DNA from: Coccinella septempunctata
Lineage: Eukaryota; Arthropoda; Insecta; Coleoptera; Coccinellidae
DNA: 64,000 bases
Direction of reading: 5' to 3'
Assembly: GCF_907165205.1 (NCBI RefSeq)
Contig: NC_058194.1
Location: 5,493,730-5,557,729 of the forward strand
Shown here: piece after piece, positions 22,588 through 33,370 of the stretch
Layout: each line of letters starts with the position of its first letter
Position numbering within the stretch: position 1 is the stretch's first letter
Program-made: the position numbers and the translations under genes
Notes under the pieces: generated by a model
Told to the model about the DNA's origin: nothing
What the model saw: the letters and a program-made list of their open reading frames with translations, nothing else
Databases searched by the model: none

Positions 22588-25505
22588 TATGAAATGGAAG
22601 GGTATAACATAATATATAATAATGGGGAATTAAACCAGAATGATGGAGTGGTTGTGTTTATAAGAAATAATTTACAATATACTTTCGACATAGTACAGGT
22701 AGGAGAAATAAAAGTTATAGTCCTCAACGTAATAAAGCTTAACAAGAACATACAGATCATCGCTATGTACAGATCTCCAAGTTCATCTATGGAGGAGTTC
22801 AATAGGAATCTCCCAATGCTACTGGAGTCCTGCAAAAAGAAAAATAATATATCCTTCTTTATTGGCGATATCAATATGGACATTCTAAAAAATCAAGCAG
22901 ATACAGAAGAATACCTTAATACCATGGGGGAATACGGATATACGTCAATGATAAATGATTTTACTCGAGTAACAACCAACACAAAATCATGCATTGATCA
23001 CATCTTTGTCAGCTCTGATAATGATATAGAAACATACTTACCTGCTATACTACATACAACTGTGACTGACCATTACTCAATCTTTATAGAGGTCTCCTCA
23101 GAAACATCTGTAAATACAAGTTCAAATGAATCATTTCGCGAAAAAAAATACATAAACTATAATCAGATGATGAGAATACTTGAAGAGCAAAAATGGGAAA
23201 AAGTATATGAAACGAGTGAAGTAGATCAGTCGTGGCTTCTATTTATAGAAAAATTACAAGAAATTGTTGAGAGTTGCTCAAGAATAGTAAAAATGAAGCG
23301 ATGCGATAGAAAGAGAAAACCGTGGATAACAAACGGACTTATCAAAGCTATTAAAACTAAAGACCAACTATATAAAAATGCCGTACATAACCCTAACAAT
23401 CCACAACTTTTAAAGAAATTTAAAACACACAAAAATAAGTTAGAGGAACTGCTGAAATGCGCAAAAAAAAATTATTATCGAAGGGAAATTGAAAAAAATC
23501 AAAACTATTCAAGAGGTCTCTGGAAAATGGTGAATAATAAAAAACAAGAAAATAGGATTACAAAAATAAAGAATGAAAGTGGAGAGATATTGGAGGGAGA
23601 CAGAGTGATAGCACAGGAATTTAATAAATATTTTATAAACATTGCGACGAGACTAGCAGAGAAATTCCCTCCATTTGAAGATCACATACTGCAAACAACC
23701 CATAAGCATTGCAACTCCATTGTTTATTTTGACACGGATGAAACAGAGGTGAAGGAAGTAATTAAAGAATTAAAAAATAATAAAGCACCCGGACCGGACA
23801 TCATCAAAGCAGAAACCTTAAAAATCATATCCACTCACATCGAAAAACCATTAACATATCTTATCAACAATAGTATTAGAAAAGGAATATTCCCGAATAT
23901 CCTAAAAACCGCCGTGGTAATACCATTATATAAGTCTTCAGAACGGGCAGAACTGAAAAATTATAGACCTATATCCCTAACATCTTCAATCGCGAAAATA
24001 TTCGAAAAAATGTTATACAAACGTACTATTTCTTTCGTAGAAAAGTACAAGATATTGGCCACGAATCAATATGGATTCCAAAAAAAAAGATCAACACAGG
24101 ATGCCATCACTGCCCTAGTAGAATTAATCACTGAAGCCATGGATAGTAATGTACCAGCGGTATGCATATTCGTTGACCTGGCAAAGGCATTCGATACGGT
24201 GGATCACGAAATACTGTTGCAGACATTAGAAAATATGGGGTGGAGAGGAGTAGCATTTGATTTAATCAAGAGCTATCTGAAAGGGCGAAAACAGAAAGTC
24301 AAAATAGGAAAAGTTTTAAGCGAAGAAGAAACAATTACATGTGGAATGCCTCAGGGGACTATTTTGGGCCCCATCCTTTTTCTGCTCTATATAAATGAAT
24401 TATTTGCCTTAAATTCAGATAATCAAATTGTAAGTTTTGCTGATGACACAGTAGTCTACTTTAAAGCACCGACGTGGGACCAATTAAAACTAAAAGCTGA
24501 AGAAAAATTTACTGAGATAGTCGAATTTTTTGAAAGAAAAAAGTTGACAGTTAACATGGACAAAACTAAATTTATGTCATTTACGTGTCTTAGAACTGGA
24601 AAACCTTCATATGATACGTTATGCATAAAAACTAATGGATATTCGTTTCAAATACAAAGTGCAGAACATATTAAATATCTAGGGATAATGGTGGATTGTC
24701 ACCTACGATGGAATGAACAAGCGTATCTTGTAATCAAGAAAATAAGATCGCTACTGGGAAAATTCAAAACTTCAAGAGAGATATGTGAGCAAGACGAACT
24801 GACGAAGGTATACCGGGCACTGGTTGAACCTCATTTGAATTATGGTATACTATCATGGGGAGGGATAGCAAATACGTATTATAAGGGCATAGAAGTAGTT
24901 CAAAAATGGGTGTTAAAAATTATGTACCGTAAGCCCATTACTTACCCAACAGAAAAGCTATACGAGTTGTCAAACATGTTTACTGTGCGTCAACTATACG
25001 CCCGTGCCCTCCTCATGTACCAACATCAATTACATGTACCTGCAAAAACTGGAAAAGATATGAGATCTCCGAACATCCCTTTACCTATGCCAAAGAAGAC
25101 TATTGGCTTGAAATCGCATACCTACCTGGCACCTTTACTTTATAATATACTTCCGAAGAACATCAAGGAAACTAAGGCAAAATCAACGTTTAATAAGAAA
25201 ATAAAAGAATGGATTCGAAGCAAGCTCACATCTTTCTGGTATACGTTCACAAATAGAAACAATTTCATCTAACACTACCTGTTCCGAATGTGTGAAAATT
25301 TATTTAATTTGGCATTGTAATTTTTTGTTAGTTTTTTCCCTCTTCTTAGTTGTGTGCACGCAATTCTTGTGCAGGTTGCTGGTTTTTGATATGTACTGCC
25401 CACGTACAAGTCTTGAACTTTTGTGGGAAACAAAATGTTTGTTTTTTGATATAGAATGCTGTAGTAATTTTGTTATTGTGATAATTTTCTTGGAAGCAAA
25501 ATAAA

Positions 25506-25506
<1 letters not shown>

Positions 25507-25541
<35 letters not shown>
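25507..25541 (+). repeat. (ATT)n tail of the two-ORF LINE
   Basis: A pure ATT run follows the AATAAAC at about 25500-25506 in the 3' UTR of the LINE ORF2. It marks the LINE's 3' end within the last intron of P5CS. Confidence 0.8.
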
Positions 25542-25669
25542 CCAGTTCGGCACTGACTCTTAATTGATTTTTGACCTGTCTTATACACCATGAAGGGTCT
25601 AAGATTATGAAGTGAATATTATTTTTACCATAATTATTCATCATTCTAACTCAATAATTCTTTTTACAG

Positions 25670-25932
25670 ATGATAAAGCAAGAGAGTTCCAGAAAAAAGT
25701 AGACAGTGCCTGCGTCTTCCATAACGCCAGCTCCAGATTTGCTGATGGATTCAGGTTTGGTCTTGGAGCGGAAGTTGGTATAAGTACTGCCAGAATTCAT
25801 GCTAGAGGGCCCGTTGGAGTCGAAGGTCTTTTAACAACGAAATGGGTTTTGAATGGAGAAGACCATGCGGCTGCAGACTTCGCCGAAAATGGTGGAAGGG
25901 TTTGGTTACATGAACATTTACCTGTTAATTAG
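25670..25932 (+). CDS. P5CS: Delta-1-pyrroline-5-carboxylate synthase, last exon
   Basis: P5CS is a mitochondrial bifunctional enzyme (glutamate 5-kinase plus gamma-glutamyl phosphate reductase) that makes P5C for proline and ornithine synthesis. This exon encodes the C-terminal end of the reductase half: VDSACVFHNASSRFADG, FRFGLGAEVGISTARIHARG, GPVGVEGLLTTKW, and LHEHLPVN before the TAG at 25930-25932. A textbook acceptor (TTCTTTTTACAG, ending 25669) opens the exon, with two bases completing a codon from the previous exon. The sequence is highly conserved and has no stop or frameshift. No other P5CS exon was recognised in the window, so the preceding intron is large or the gene is rearranged; that intron contains at least the two-ORF LINE. 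Confidence 0.93.
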
Positions 25933-26284
25933 TTGCATCTATGAATAACCTACTTGTAATGAGTAGGTGAATTTGTAAATATTTTGTATAAATGATATTC
26001 GGCAAAAAATGTAGGATTAAGAATAGTAAAATTATGAAGCTTTTTGTTAACTGTGTTAATTGTGTTCCATTCAGAACCTTGCATCTTCCCTCTTCATTCA
26101 TTTTTCTTCGATGAGGCTAACAGAAAGGACTGCGTTAACCAGGAGTAGGAAGTCTTTGTTGAGTACCTAGTTTTTAAAGAAACCAGATCACCACATTATA
26201 GAGCAGCTATATAGCCGAAATATATACAGTGTTAGTAAGAAAAGATGAACACACTGGTTTTTAATTATATATTTAATCAGCTAT
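25933..26284 (+). other. P5CS: P5CS 3' UTR and downstream spacer
   Basis: AT-rich sequence directly after the P5CS stop. No canonical AATAAA was found before the Penelope-derived sequence that starts near 26285, so the poly(A) site is not assigned; a UTR extending into the repeats is possible. Confidence 0.45.
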
Positions 26285-26532
26285 CTATTTCGGCAAAATA
26301 CTTATACCATCATCAGGTTGTCCTGAAATGACACTCATGTGCAAAAGAAAATAAATATTTCAAGAAAACCTTTCTGTCATGAAACACAGAAACAAGATGC
26401 AACTTATAAGATGTAGTACAAACATAAAATAAATGAATTTTCACCTAAAATGGAAAATTTCATTAGTCCAAGACATAAATTAAAATGGTAAACAACATAT
26501 TGGCTGGAGGACAGATGTAGATACATTACAGC
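26285..26532 (-). mobile_element. Penelope-like element 3' UTR fragment
   Basis: Read on the minus strand this matches, with high identity by eye, the 3' UTR of the Penelope C-terminal piece at about 40815-41066. Shared landmarks are GTAGATACATTAC, TGGACTAATGAAATTTTCC and CCTGATGATGG. The homology resumes for at least 13 bases after the nested elements (29184-29196, ATTACAGCCATGC), which places those elements inside this fragment. Confidence 0.75.
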
Positions 26533-26535
26533 TAA

Positions 26536-28212
26536 TAGTCCAAGAGCCAGAGCCAAAAAAAGTCTCTGAATTTCTTAAGCCTGGTTTTTTCTCAGGTGAT
26601 TACAATCATAATATACAATAAAATACTGCGGTCAGTCAAGTGGATGTTAGAACATGTGCCTCTGATGCGCGGTCAAACATGTCGTGATTACCGACATAAT
26701 AAAATCAATTTCTTAAGGCTTAAATTTTATAAACTTTTGTATTTTGGTATCTAAATCAAAATTATGATAGTCAGTCAACGTCCAATCGGGACACAGCTGG
26801 TCAGTCAGCATTAATGCGCGTAGATAGAAGTTGGGACTAGGAATCATCAAAGGATGATTAATGTCCGTAGAATGCATCAAAAATTGTGAAATTCTGTTTG
26901 CAATGCTCTTCCTGGACTGCATGCTCTAATTGAAAGTGATTTTAATCCAGCTTTTTATGAGAAAGGTAAAAAAAACCACTGCAGATAATGAAGCAGAGCG
27001 AAGATTTTCGAAAAACATTCGCTGACCTTGGACTTGCAGATGAAAGCAACCAGAATAATATGTTAAATAGGGTTCAAGGATTTGTTTCCCATTTGTATGT
27101 CTTGAAAAAAAATAAATCAATTGACGAAGCAAGATTCGTTTTATTTCAGAAGACGTATCAATGTCTTAGTACCACAAACGATCGTTTTAAAATTAAAATA
27201 ATCAATGTAGATGGGTCGAGTATGCCACCATGCCAATCAGAATTGATGTAGCAGTTCTTAAGAGCGAGATTCATTACAAATATTTGACTACGGCTGGAAA
27301 TTGGTGGATGAGGAATATGAGTGTCATCGGTTCAAAGGCGATCAATTACCAGAACTTGTACAGGATGATATTATTCAACCTTTACAAGAAAATACTAAAA
27401 TACTTAAAGATAAATCTTTATCTGAATTAAACAATCACAAATTTATATATTTTTTAGATTCTGCAACACCTGAGCTTGACGTGTCAGATCACGATAGTGA
27501 GAATAATGATATGAAAGATTCAGATGATGAATTATGTGATGATTATTTATAGCTTGTTATCCCTAATGAATTAAATGAATATTAGTTGAAAATGATTGAA
27601 AATCAAGGGGTTCTTACCTGTGCGTATACCTGCGTTAGTTGAGTACACTGTTGATTTCGAACGAATTTTATTTCTGAGATTTTAAGGCACAATTGCGACA
27701 TGGAAGTGCCTCATTAAAATAAATGTGTTATTTTTAATGACTATGACGTAATATCTATAGAGAGCGAAAAAAATTTAATTTTTTATCCACTGACTGACGG
27801 GCGTTGTTCTACGGAATGGCTGACTGACCATTTTATTCATTAATAAAATAGTCAGTAGTAGTTACAAAAAATTTTCACGCTTAATAAACGAATTGCACCC
27901 TTTTAAATGATGCTACGCCTCGCGCTACGCACATTAAAGCTGACTGACCAGCTGTGTCCCGATTGGACGTTGACTGACTATCATAATTTCGATTTAGATA
28001 CCAAAATACAAAAGTTTATAAAGTTTAAGCCTTAAGAAATTGATTTTATTATGTCGGTGATCACGACATGTTTGATCGCGCACCAGAGGCACATGTTCTA
28101 ACATCCACTTGACTGACCGCAGCATTTTATTGTATATTATGATTGTAATCACCTGAGAAAAAACCAGGCTTAAGAAATTCAGAGACTTTTTTTGGCTCTG
28201 GCTCTCCGTCTA
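26536..28212. mobile_element. 1677-base element with about 281-base TIRs and TAA duplication
   Basis: Left arm 26543-26823 and right arm 27925-28205 are inverted copies of equal length and about 96% identity by eye. The inverted match extends weakly to the outer ends (TAGTCC.../...GTCTA). TAA is present on both sides (26533-26535 and 28213-28215). The arms and inner flanks contain many GTCAGTCA or TGACTGAC motifs. The interior holds pieces of a protein at 26945-27552. TAA duplication fits the TWA preference of PIF/Harbinger, but the encoded protein is not a recognised Harbinger transposase. Confidence 0.8.
26945..27552 (+). pseudogene. Transposon-encoded protein fragment, family not identified
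   Basis: Open stretches in two or three frames (26988-27251, 27230-27430, 27301-27552) read as one degenerate protein. Blocks include NRVQGFVSHLYVLKKNKS, LFQKTYQCL, MPPCQSEL and the acidic tail HDSENNDMKDSDDE. The block order with a C-terminal FKGDQLPELVQDD recalls uncharacterised proteins that often accompany insect DNA elements. I cannot name the family. It probably derives from the autonomous relative of the element around it. Confidence 0.45.
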
Positions 28213-29196
28213 TAAGATGTCTAAAACTCTGGTGTATTCACTGATTCGATTTTGTTCTTAATTTCGTGGGGATATGGGATCAATTTCGTTTTTCCCACTG
28301 TAGGTAGCGCTGTTTAGAATTTGACAGAGCATTGTCATTTGATATTTGAAAATAATTTGAATACTTTCCCTTGACATACGAATATGTTGTATTCATAAGC
28401 GATAATTGGTGTGTGAAAATATATTAGTTTCGAGAAAGTGTGTAGAACATTCAGTTATTCAACATGTCGTTCAGTAAGTTCAGTTTTCTGTATGGACAAT
28501 GAAGCTGAGAATTCGGTGTTGTTGGAATTTGAAGCAGAATCAAATCAGATGAACGAACGTTCGGGGCCGATATAGATAAGTTTTATGGAAACTTCAACAA
28601 TATTTCAAAAAAACTGTATTGGAAATACGTAATGTGAATTGTGAGTATGTATTGAGAATCAGAAATACATGAATCTATTCGAGTCTGTTACTTCAAATAT
28701 TCTTCCTGAGTAGATATAGTGAATATTTCCTTTCCGTCAACTGAATATATTGGATATTTGACCAATCAACAATGTTTTATTAAAATCATATTGAATTACC
28801 CCCCTCACGAATTCAAGTAAAACGGAAATTATCTTGAAGAAGAACAGTAAATCCTTCTTCGAATCCTTATTCCATAGTGGTGAAATATTGACAGATTTGT
28901 TTTTACAACGAAAATTGAACTATAAAGCACACATATTCCTTAACAGCTGACAAAATGTGCCAGTTCATATTTTGAAGTCGTTGATCGACAAACGATCGCA
29001 AAACGAACGCAAAACAAAATAAAACGAGAGAGTATCATTGGACTTCCTTTGGTAGAACAAGAATAGAACGAATCGAATGACATGGTGGCGCCGCCACGAA
29101 ACTGATCCCATATCCCCGATTTTCAGAAATGTTGATGCTTGCAAAAAGCGACAAATGCACACACCAGTGTTTTAGACATCTTAATTACAGCCATGC

Positions 29197-32100
29197 ATAT
29201 ATCTATTATATTCTATATCGATAATGGGATTTCGAAAATTGAAGCCAGCCCGTGGCCGGAATCGACTTCTGCGCATGTGCAGAAATATTAAGAATAAAAA
29301 TACCTGATTAGTTCTGTCTCTTTCTGATACATGGTGGCGAGTAAAGAAGTCGTTCCTGGTGTCTCTCTACAATTAACAGTTCCCCAATGCGGGTCCTGTA
29401 AGAGACCTATTGCTAAAAGTTGTAACAAATGCAGTATATGTTGTAAGACATTCCATCCTGGCTGCAGTTCAAAAATTAAAAAGTGTTGTGATGTGGAAAT
29501 ATCTAACATAATGGTTTGTGACAGAAACGGTGGAGATTCATCCCCGCAAGTGGAATCAACGGCTAAGCCTTTATCTGGTGAATCATGTAACAAAGATCTT
29601 AGGATAATCTTCGAACTAGAATCGAAGAATAATATCCTAATGGAAAACAATAGTTTACTGAAATTTAAAATTTCCGCCTTGGAAGATGCAATTCGTATTA
29701 AAGATAATGAATTATACACATTCAGAAGGGAAAAAACATCAACACATCTTATAAATGCGAGTTCAAGTGATCGTGAGAAACAACAGTTGCGCACGCTGTC
29801 AGTGTCATCAGAGTGTACCGCAACTGGGAGTCGTCAGCGTTCATCATCTGATTCGAAAACTGTGAATACGCGTTCTTCAACTCGCGCTCAAGCCAGTTCT
29901 CAGGTGAAAACTGTTGAACGAAGTGTTCATATAAATGATGGTAATAATACTGTGGATTCGATAAGATCACAAAATATAATATCTACATGTGATCCAGCCA
30001 ATTCAACTACTTTATATGAAAATAATGTTAATCACCCCACCATTGGGGAAGATGATAATAATGGATGGAAAGTTGCTCAGCGCAAACCAAAGCGCAGACA
30101 GAGTAAAGCGTTGGTTGTTGGTAGCTTTGCCGGCTCCTCCTCTGTTGAAGGGGTAGAAAGGTTCAAAACCTTTCATGTTTCCAACCTGAAACCGAATACA
30201 ACTGAAGATGGTTTACTGGATTTTTTAAAACTAAAATTCACAAATGTCCGCTGTGAAAAGTTGAAATCTCGATATCCTGATCATTATTCGTCATTTAAAG
30301 TTCTGATTCCCTGCTCAGAATATGAAAAGGTACTTGATAGTTCTAACTGGCCGTACAGGGCCAATGTACACCATTTTTTCACACCGACGCAAGGTTCAGC
30401 AACCCCAGCGATCTTGAAGTCTGGTATAGGTGATGCTGCACAATCTACGATTTTCGGAATAATGCAGCTTAATGTACAGTGCATCTCAAATAAACTGAAT
30501 CTCTTGGAGTTACTGACTGGGGATAAACTTCCTGACGTGAGTAGTGTATCGGAGCATTGGTGCAAAGTCGATAATGTTGAATCCATGGTGCTGCCGGATT
30601 ACATTTTAGCTGTTCATTTCTGCCGCGCGTCGAGGGAACATGGTGGTACTATGCTTTATACTAAAAAAGGGCTCCAGGTAAAAAGGTTGAAACTTCAGGA
30701 CTATTCTGTAGAAATGCATGTAGAAATCTGCGGCATTGTAGTTACGATTGGTTGTAAGAAGCTCGGTATATTAAGTGTGTATAGACCTTGCTCAGGAGAA
30801 ATTGATGTATTTTTCGAAAAGATGTTCTGTGCTCTAGAATATTGTACCTTAAATGTTGATTTCATATTTTTGTGTGGTGATCTCAATATTGATTCACTTA
30901 AAACTAATTTCTACAGTACAAAACTTCTCGATGAACTATTAGATTGCTTTGGCCTCACTAGAACGTCCAGAACTCCAACAAGAATTTTCACTAATGTAAA
31001 TGGGGTCACTTCAACTTCTAAGGTTGACTACATTATCTGTAGTTCAAATCTCGATAACCATAATTCTATTGTATTTGAACCCCATATTAGTGATCATAAG
31101 GCCATGTTCCTTAAAATATGTATGGACCTTGTACCTGTAAGAAAAGCTCCAGTCTCCATTAGAAATGTTAATAGTAACAATCTTAACAAATTATACGCCT
31201 GCTTATCAGAGAGTAATTTTAAAGACCTCTACTTGGAGAAGGATGTTGACCTATGTTTCCAAGCATTCAACAATGAAATTTTGTATTACCTGGATTTATG
31301 TTGTCCTTTCAAAAGAGTTAATTCCACTGCTGTTCGCAAAAATTGGTTCACGTATGAGATAGAACAAAGTAAAAAGAATCTCAATAACCTATACTGGATT
31401 CATTCTGTTGTGCGTTCACCGTCCACATCAATAAATTATAAAAATGCAAAATTCCATCATAGCGCATTGATAAAATCAACTAAATTGAGATATTTCGGTT
31501 CAGTTATTGAGAAATTAGATAATAAAAGCAAAGCACTCTGGAATATAGTAAATTCATTCACAAGTGGGAAAAAACGATCATATGACCCCGTAGTTATTTG
31601 TGTGAATGGAGAGAAATACGACACTCCTTCTGAGCTGGCCAATCAGTTTGCCATTCATTTCACCAGGATGGCAAACATGAAGTTAAAAAATAGTTATGGC
31701 AATCACTTGTCTGCTTCTTGCACTACTGCGCCGATAATTGAAAATACTTTCTTCTTTTATCCGGTAGCTAAATTTGATGTCTTGGACTCTATCAAGAGCT
31801 TAAAAAACAAGCATTGTATTGGGACAAATGCAATCTCAACCAGGGTTGTTAAATCTATTGCTGAGGTAATGAGCGAACATTTTGCTCATATCATAAATTT
31901 TTCAATTTCTTCTGGTAAATTTCCAAATGCTCTTAAGGAATCCACAGTTATACGGATTCATAAAGGCGGCAGCCTGGAGGAAATCACCAACTACCGTCCC
32001 ATTTCCATTTTAAGCGTCTTATCTAAAGTTCTCGAGAAAATTGTTTCCATTAGAATGACGAAATATCTTGATAAGTTCAAAATACTGAGTCCAGCCCAGC

Positions 32101-33370
32101 ACGGCTTCAGAAGTGGTCGGTCAACCCAGACTGCTGCTCTTGACTTCATGGAATGTGTGCACGAATGTATGGATAGAAACCTACTTGTTGCTGGTTTATT
32201 TTTTGATTTGTCTTGTGCCTTTGACACGCTTTCTTTTGAATTTATTCTAACTAAATGTTACAACCTGGGTTTCAGGGGAATATTTCTTGATTGGCTGCGT
32301 AGTTATCTAAATCAAAGGCATATGCGCGTGAAGGTGGGTTCAGCGTATTCGGAAATGTTTGATGTCGATTGTGGGGTTCCTCAGGGCTCCGTTCTGGGAC
32401 CACTCTTGTTTTTATTGTTCATAAATGGCTTACCTCTTCACATTGCTCTTTTTTTGTTGATTCTCTTTGCAGACGACACTTTGGTTGTGATTTCAGCACG
32501 GAGTAGGGGGGAGCTTTGCTATGCGTGTGAAGCTATTATAGAGCAGTTCACTTGTTGGTGCCGGGCTAACAGAGTTGTTGTAAATGTGAACAAGACAGTT
32601 TGCATGTGTTTTGGTTCAAGGGGCATTCCTGATGATACGTTAGAGTTACGTTTTTCCAATTTCGTGATTACTTCTTCTGACCATTGTAAATTCTTGGGTA
32701 TATACATGGATAAAAGAATGAGCTGGTCCACGCATGTTGATATGCTCTGCAGAAAGCTGAACTCTTCATTCTTTGCCATAAATGGAGTAAGAGATTCCCT
32801 GCCCCTCAGTTCACTAATTCAAGTCTATTATAGCCTTGCCTATAGTCAACTTTCCTATACTATCCTAGTCTGGGGTAACTGTGTAGATTTCAACAGAGCT
32901 TTTGTTGCCCAGAAACGAATTATACGTCGAATTTTCAATCTCAGTACTCGTACATCATGTCGACCTACACTCATTGCTCACGGTTTGTTGTCATTGCCAT
33001 GCATTTATATATTAAAATGTTTGGTTTATGCCAAGGAAAATATTGATAAATGGTCCAAATTATCCGATAACCATAGATATCATACAAAAACTCAGAACAT
33101 ACTGCTTGTGCCGAAGCATAGGACACGGAGGTTTGAGAACTCTCCGTCCTATCAGTGTATTAAAATGTATAGCTGTTCACCAAAAACTATAAAGTCCCTT
33201 AATTATGTACATCTCAAAAAGAAAATTAAAAATATATTGTTAAGTAAATGTTATTATTCTGTAAATGAATTTTATCAAGATTGTCCCCAAATTGTTAATG
33301 AGGGCTGAATTGTTATGTATAATGACTTGTCTCATACACCGTGGTGTCTTAGGGGATTAATAAACTATGA
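29197..33370 (+). mobile_element. Near-complete CR1-like LINE
   Basis: It includes a short 5' region (29197-29330), the 1325-codon frame and a 62-base 3' UTR ending near TTAATAAACTA at about 33358-33370. The element is immediately followed by an R2/R4-type relic in the opposite orientation. The 5' border is set only by the end of Penelope homology and the ATG, so it is approximate. No target duplication was identified. Confidence 0.65.
29331..33308 (+). CDS. Single-frame LINE polyprotein: zinc finger, gag-like, endonuclease, RT
   Basis: This is 1325 codons from ATG at 29331 to TGA at 33306-33308 without interruption. Residues about 18-65 are a cysteine-rich PHD-like finger (CGSCKRPIAK, CSICCKTFHPGC). 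Residues about 85-130 are helix-rich. Residues about 265-345 are the gag/RRM-like block (KTFHVSNLKPNTTEDG, YSSFKVLI, HHFFTP). The APE endonuclease spans about 377-595 (MQLNVQC, SEHWC, REHGGTMLY, LSVYRP, CGDLNIDS near 516, SDHKAMF near 587). RT follows (TNYRPISILS, GFRSGRSTQT, DLSCAFDTL, CGVPQGSVLGPLLF near 1016, FADDTLV near 1045). In most relatives the gag-like protein is a separate ORF1; here no stop divides it from ORF2. All catalytic motifs look intact. Confidence 0.9.
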   Translation: MVASKEVVPGVSLQLTVPQCGSCKRPIAKSCNKCSICCKTFHPGCSSKIKKCCDVEISNIMVCDRNGGDSSPQVESTAKPLSGESCNKDLRIIFELESKNNILMENNSLLKFKISALEDAIRIKDNELYTFRREKTSTHLINASSSDREKQQLRTLSVSSECTATGSRQRSSSDSKTVNTRSSTRAQASSQVKTVERSVHINDGNNTVDSIRSQNIISTCDPANSTTLYENNVNHPTIGEDDNNGWKVAQRKPKRRQSKALVVGSFAGSSSVEGVERFKTFHVSNLKPNTTEDGLLDFLKLKFTNVRCEKLKSRYPDHYSSFKVLIPCSEYEKVLDSSNWPYRANVHHFFTPTQGSATPAILKSGIGDAAQSTIFGIMQLNVQCISNKLNLLELLTGDKLPDVSSVSEHWCKVDNVESMVLPDYILAVHFCRASREHGGTMLYTKKGLQVKRLKLQDYSVEMHVEICGIVVTIGCKKLGILSVYRPCSGEIDVFFEKMFCALEYCTLNVDFIFLCGDLNIDSLKTNFYSTKLLDELLDCFGLTRTSRTPTRIFTNVNGVTSTSKVDYIICSSNLDNHNSIVFEPHISDHKAMFLKICMDLVPVRKAPVSIRNVNSNNLNKLYACLSESNFKDLYLEKDVDLCFQAFNNEILYYLDLCCPFKRVNSTAVRKNWFTYEIEQSKKNLNNLYWIHSVVRSPSTSINYKNAKFHHSALIKSTKLRYFGSVIEKLDNKSKALWNIVNSFTSGKKRSYDPVVICVNGEKYDTPSELANQFAIHFTRMANMKLKNSYGNHLSASCTTAPIIENTFFFYPVAKFDVLDSIKSLKNKHCIGTNAISTRVVKSIAEVMSEHFAHIINFSISSGKFPNALKESTVIRIHKGGSLEEITNYRPISILSVLSKVLEKIVSIRMTKYLDKFKILSPAQHGFRSGRSTQTAALDFMECVHECMDRNLLVAGLFFDLSCAFDTLSFEFILTKCYNLGFRGIFLDWLRSYLNQRHMRVKVGSAYSEMFDVDCGVPQGSVLGPLLFLLFINGLPLHIALFLLILFADDTLVVISARSRGELCYACEAIIEQFTCWCRANRVVVNVNKTVCMCFGSRGIPDDTLELRFSNFVITSSDHCKFLGIYMDKRMSWSTHVDMLCRKLNSSFFAINGVRDSLPLSSLIQVYYSLAYSQLSYTILVWGNCVDFNRAFVAQKRIIRRIFNLSTRTSCRPTLIAHGLLSLPCIYILKCLVYAKENIDKWSKLSDNHRYHTKTQNILLVPKHRTRRFENSPSYQCIKMYSCSPKTIKSLNYVHLKKKIKNILLSKCYYSVNEFYQDCPQIVNEG

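Larger units (their letters stand above)
20576..25272 (+). pseudogene. LINE ORF2 (endonuclease and RT) split by a DNA element
   Basis: The frame starts with ATG at 20576 and reads into the endonuclease (LHNNIRSVDKN, CIVLSETW) up to 20815. A 1770-base element flanked by TA then interrupts it. The frame resumes at 22590 with the rest of the endonuclease (LNVIKLNKNIQIIAMYRSP, GDINMDI near 22863, TDHYS near 23065) and a full RT (NKAPGPDIIK, LKNYRPISLTS, DLAKAFDTVDH, CGMPQGTILGP near 24345, FADDTVV near 24436). Without the insert and one TA the frame is 974 codons without a stop, so the copy was probably intact before the interruption. It now cannot make full ORF2 without removal of the insert. 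Confidence 0.9.
26533..29183. mobile_element. TIR element with 8-bp duplication, itself interrupted
   Basis: Its ends are TAAGATGTCTAAAAC at 28213 onward and the inverse ending at 29183. The 8-bp direct repeat ATTACAGC lies at 26525-26532 and 29184-29191. The first three bases (TAA, 26533-26535) are separated from the rest by the 1677-base element 26536-28212, so the net length is 971 bases. Inner parts of the ends also share GGGGATATGGGATCA in inverted form (about 28268 and 29105). An 8-bp duplication fits hAT, P or Merlin groups, but the ends do not begin with the usual CAG of hAT. No transposase was recognised. Confidence 0.75.
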
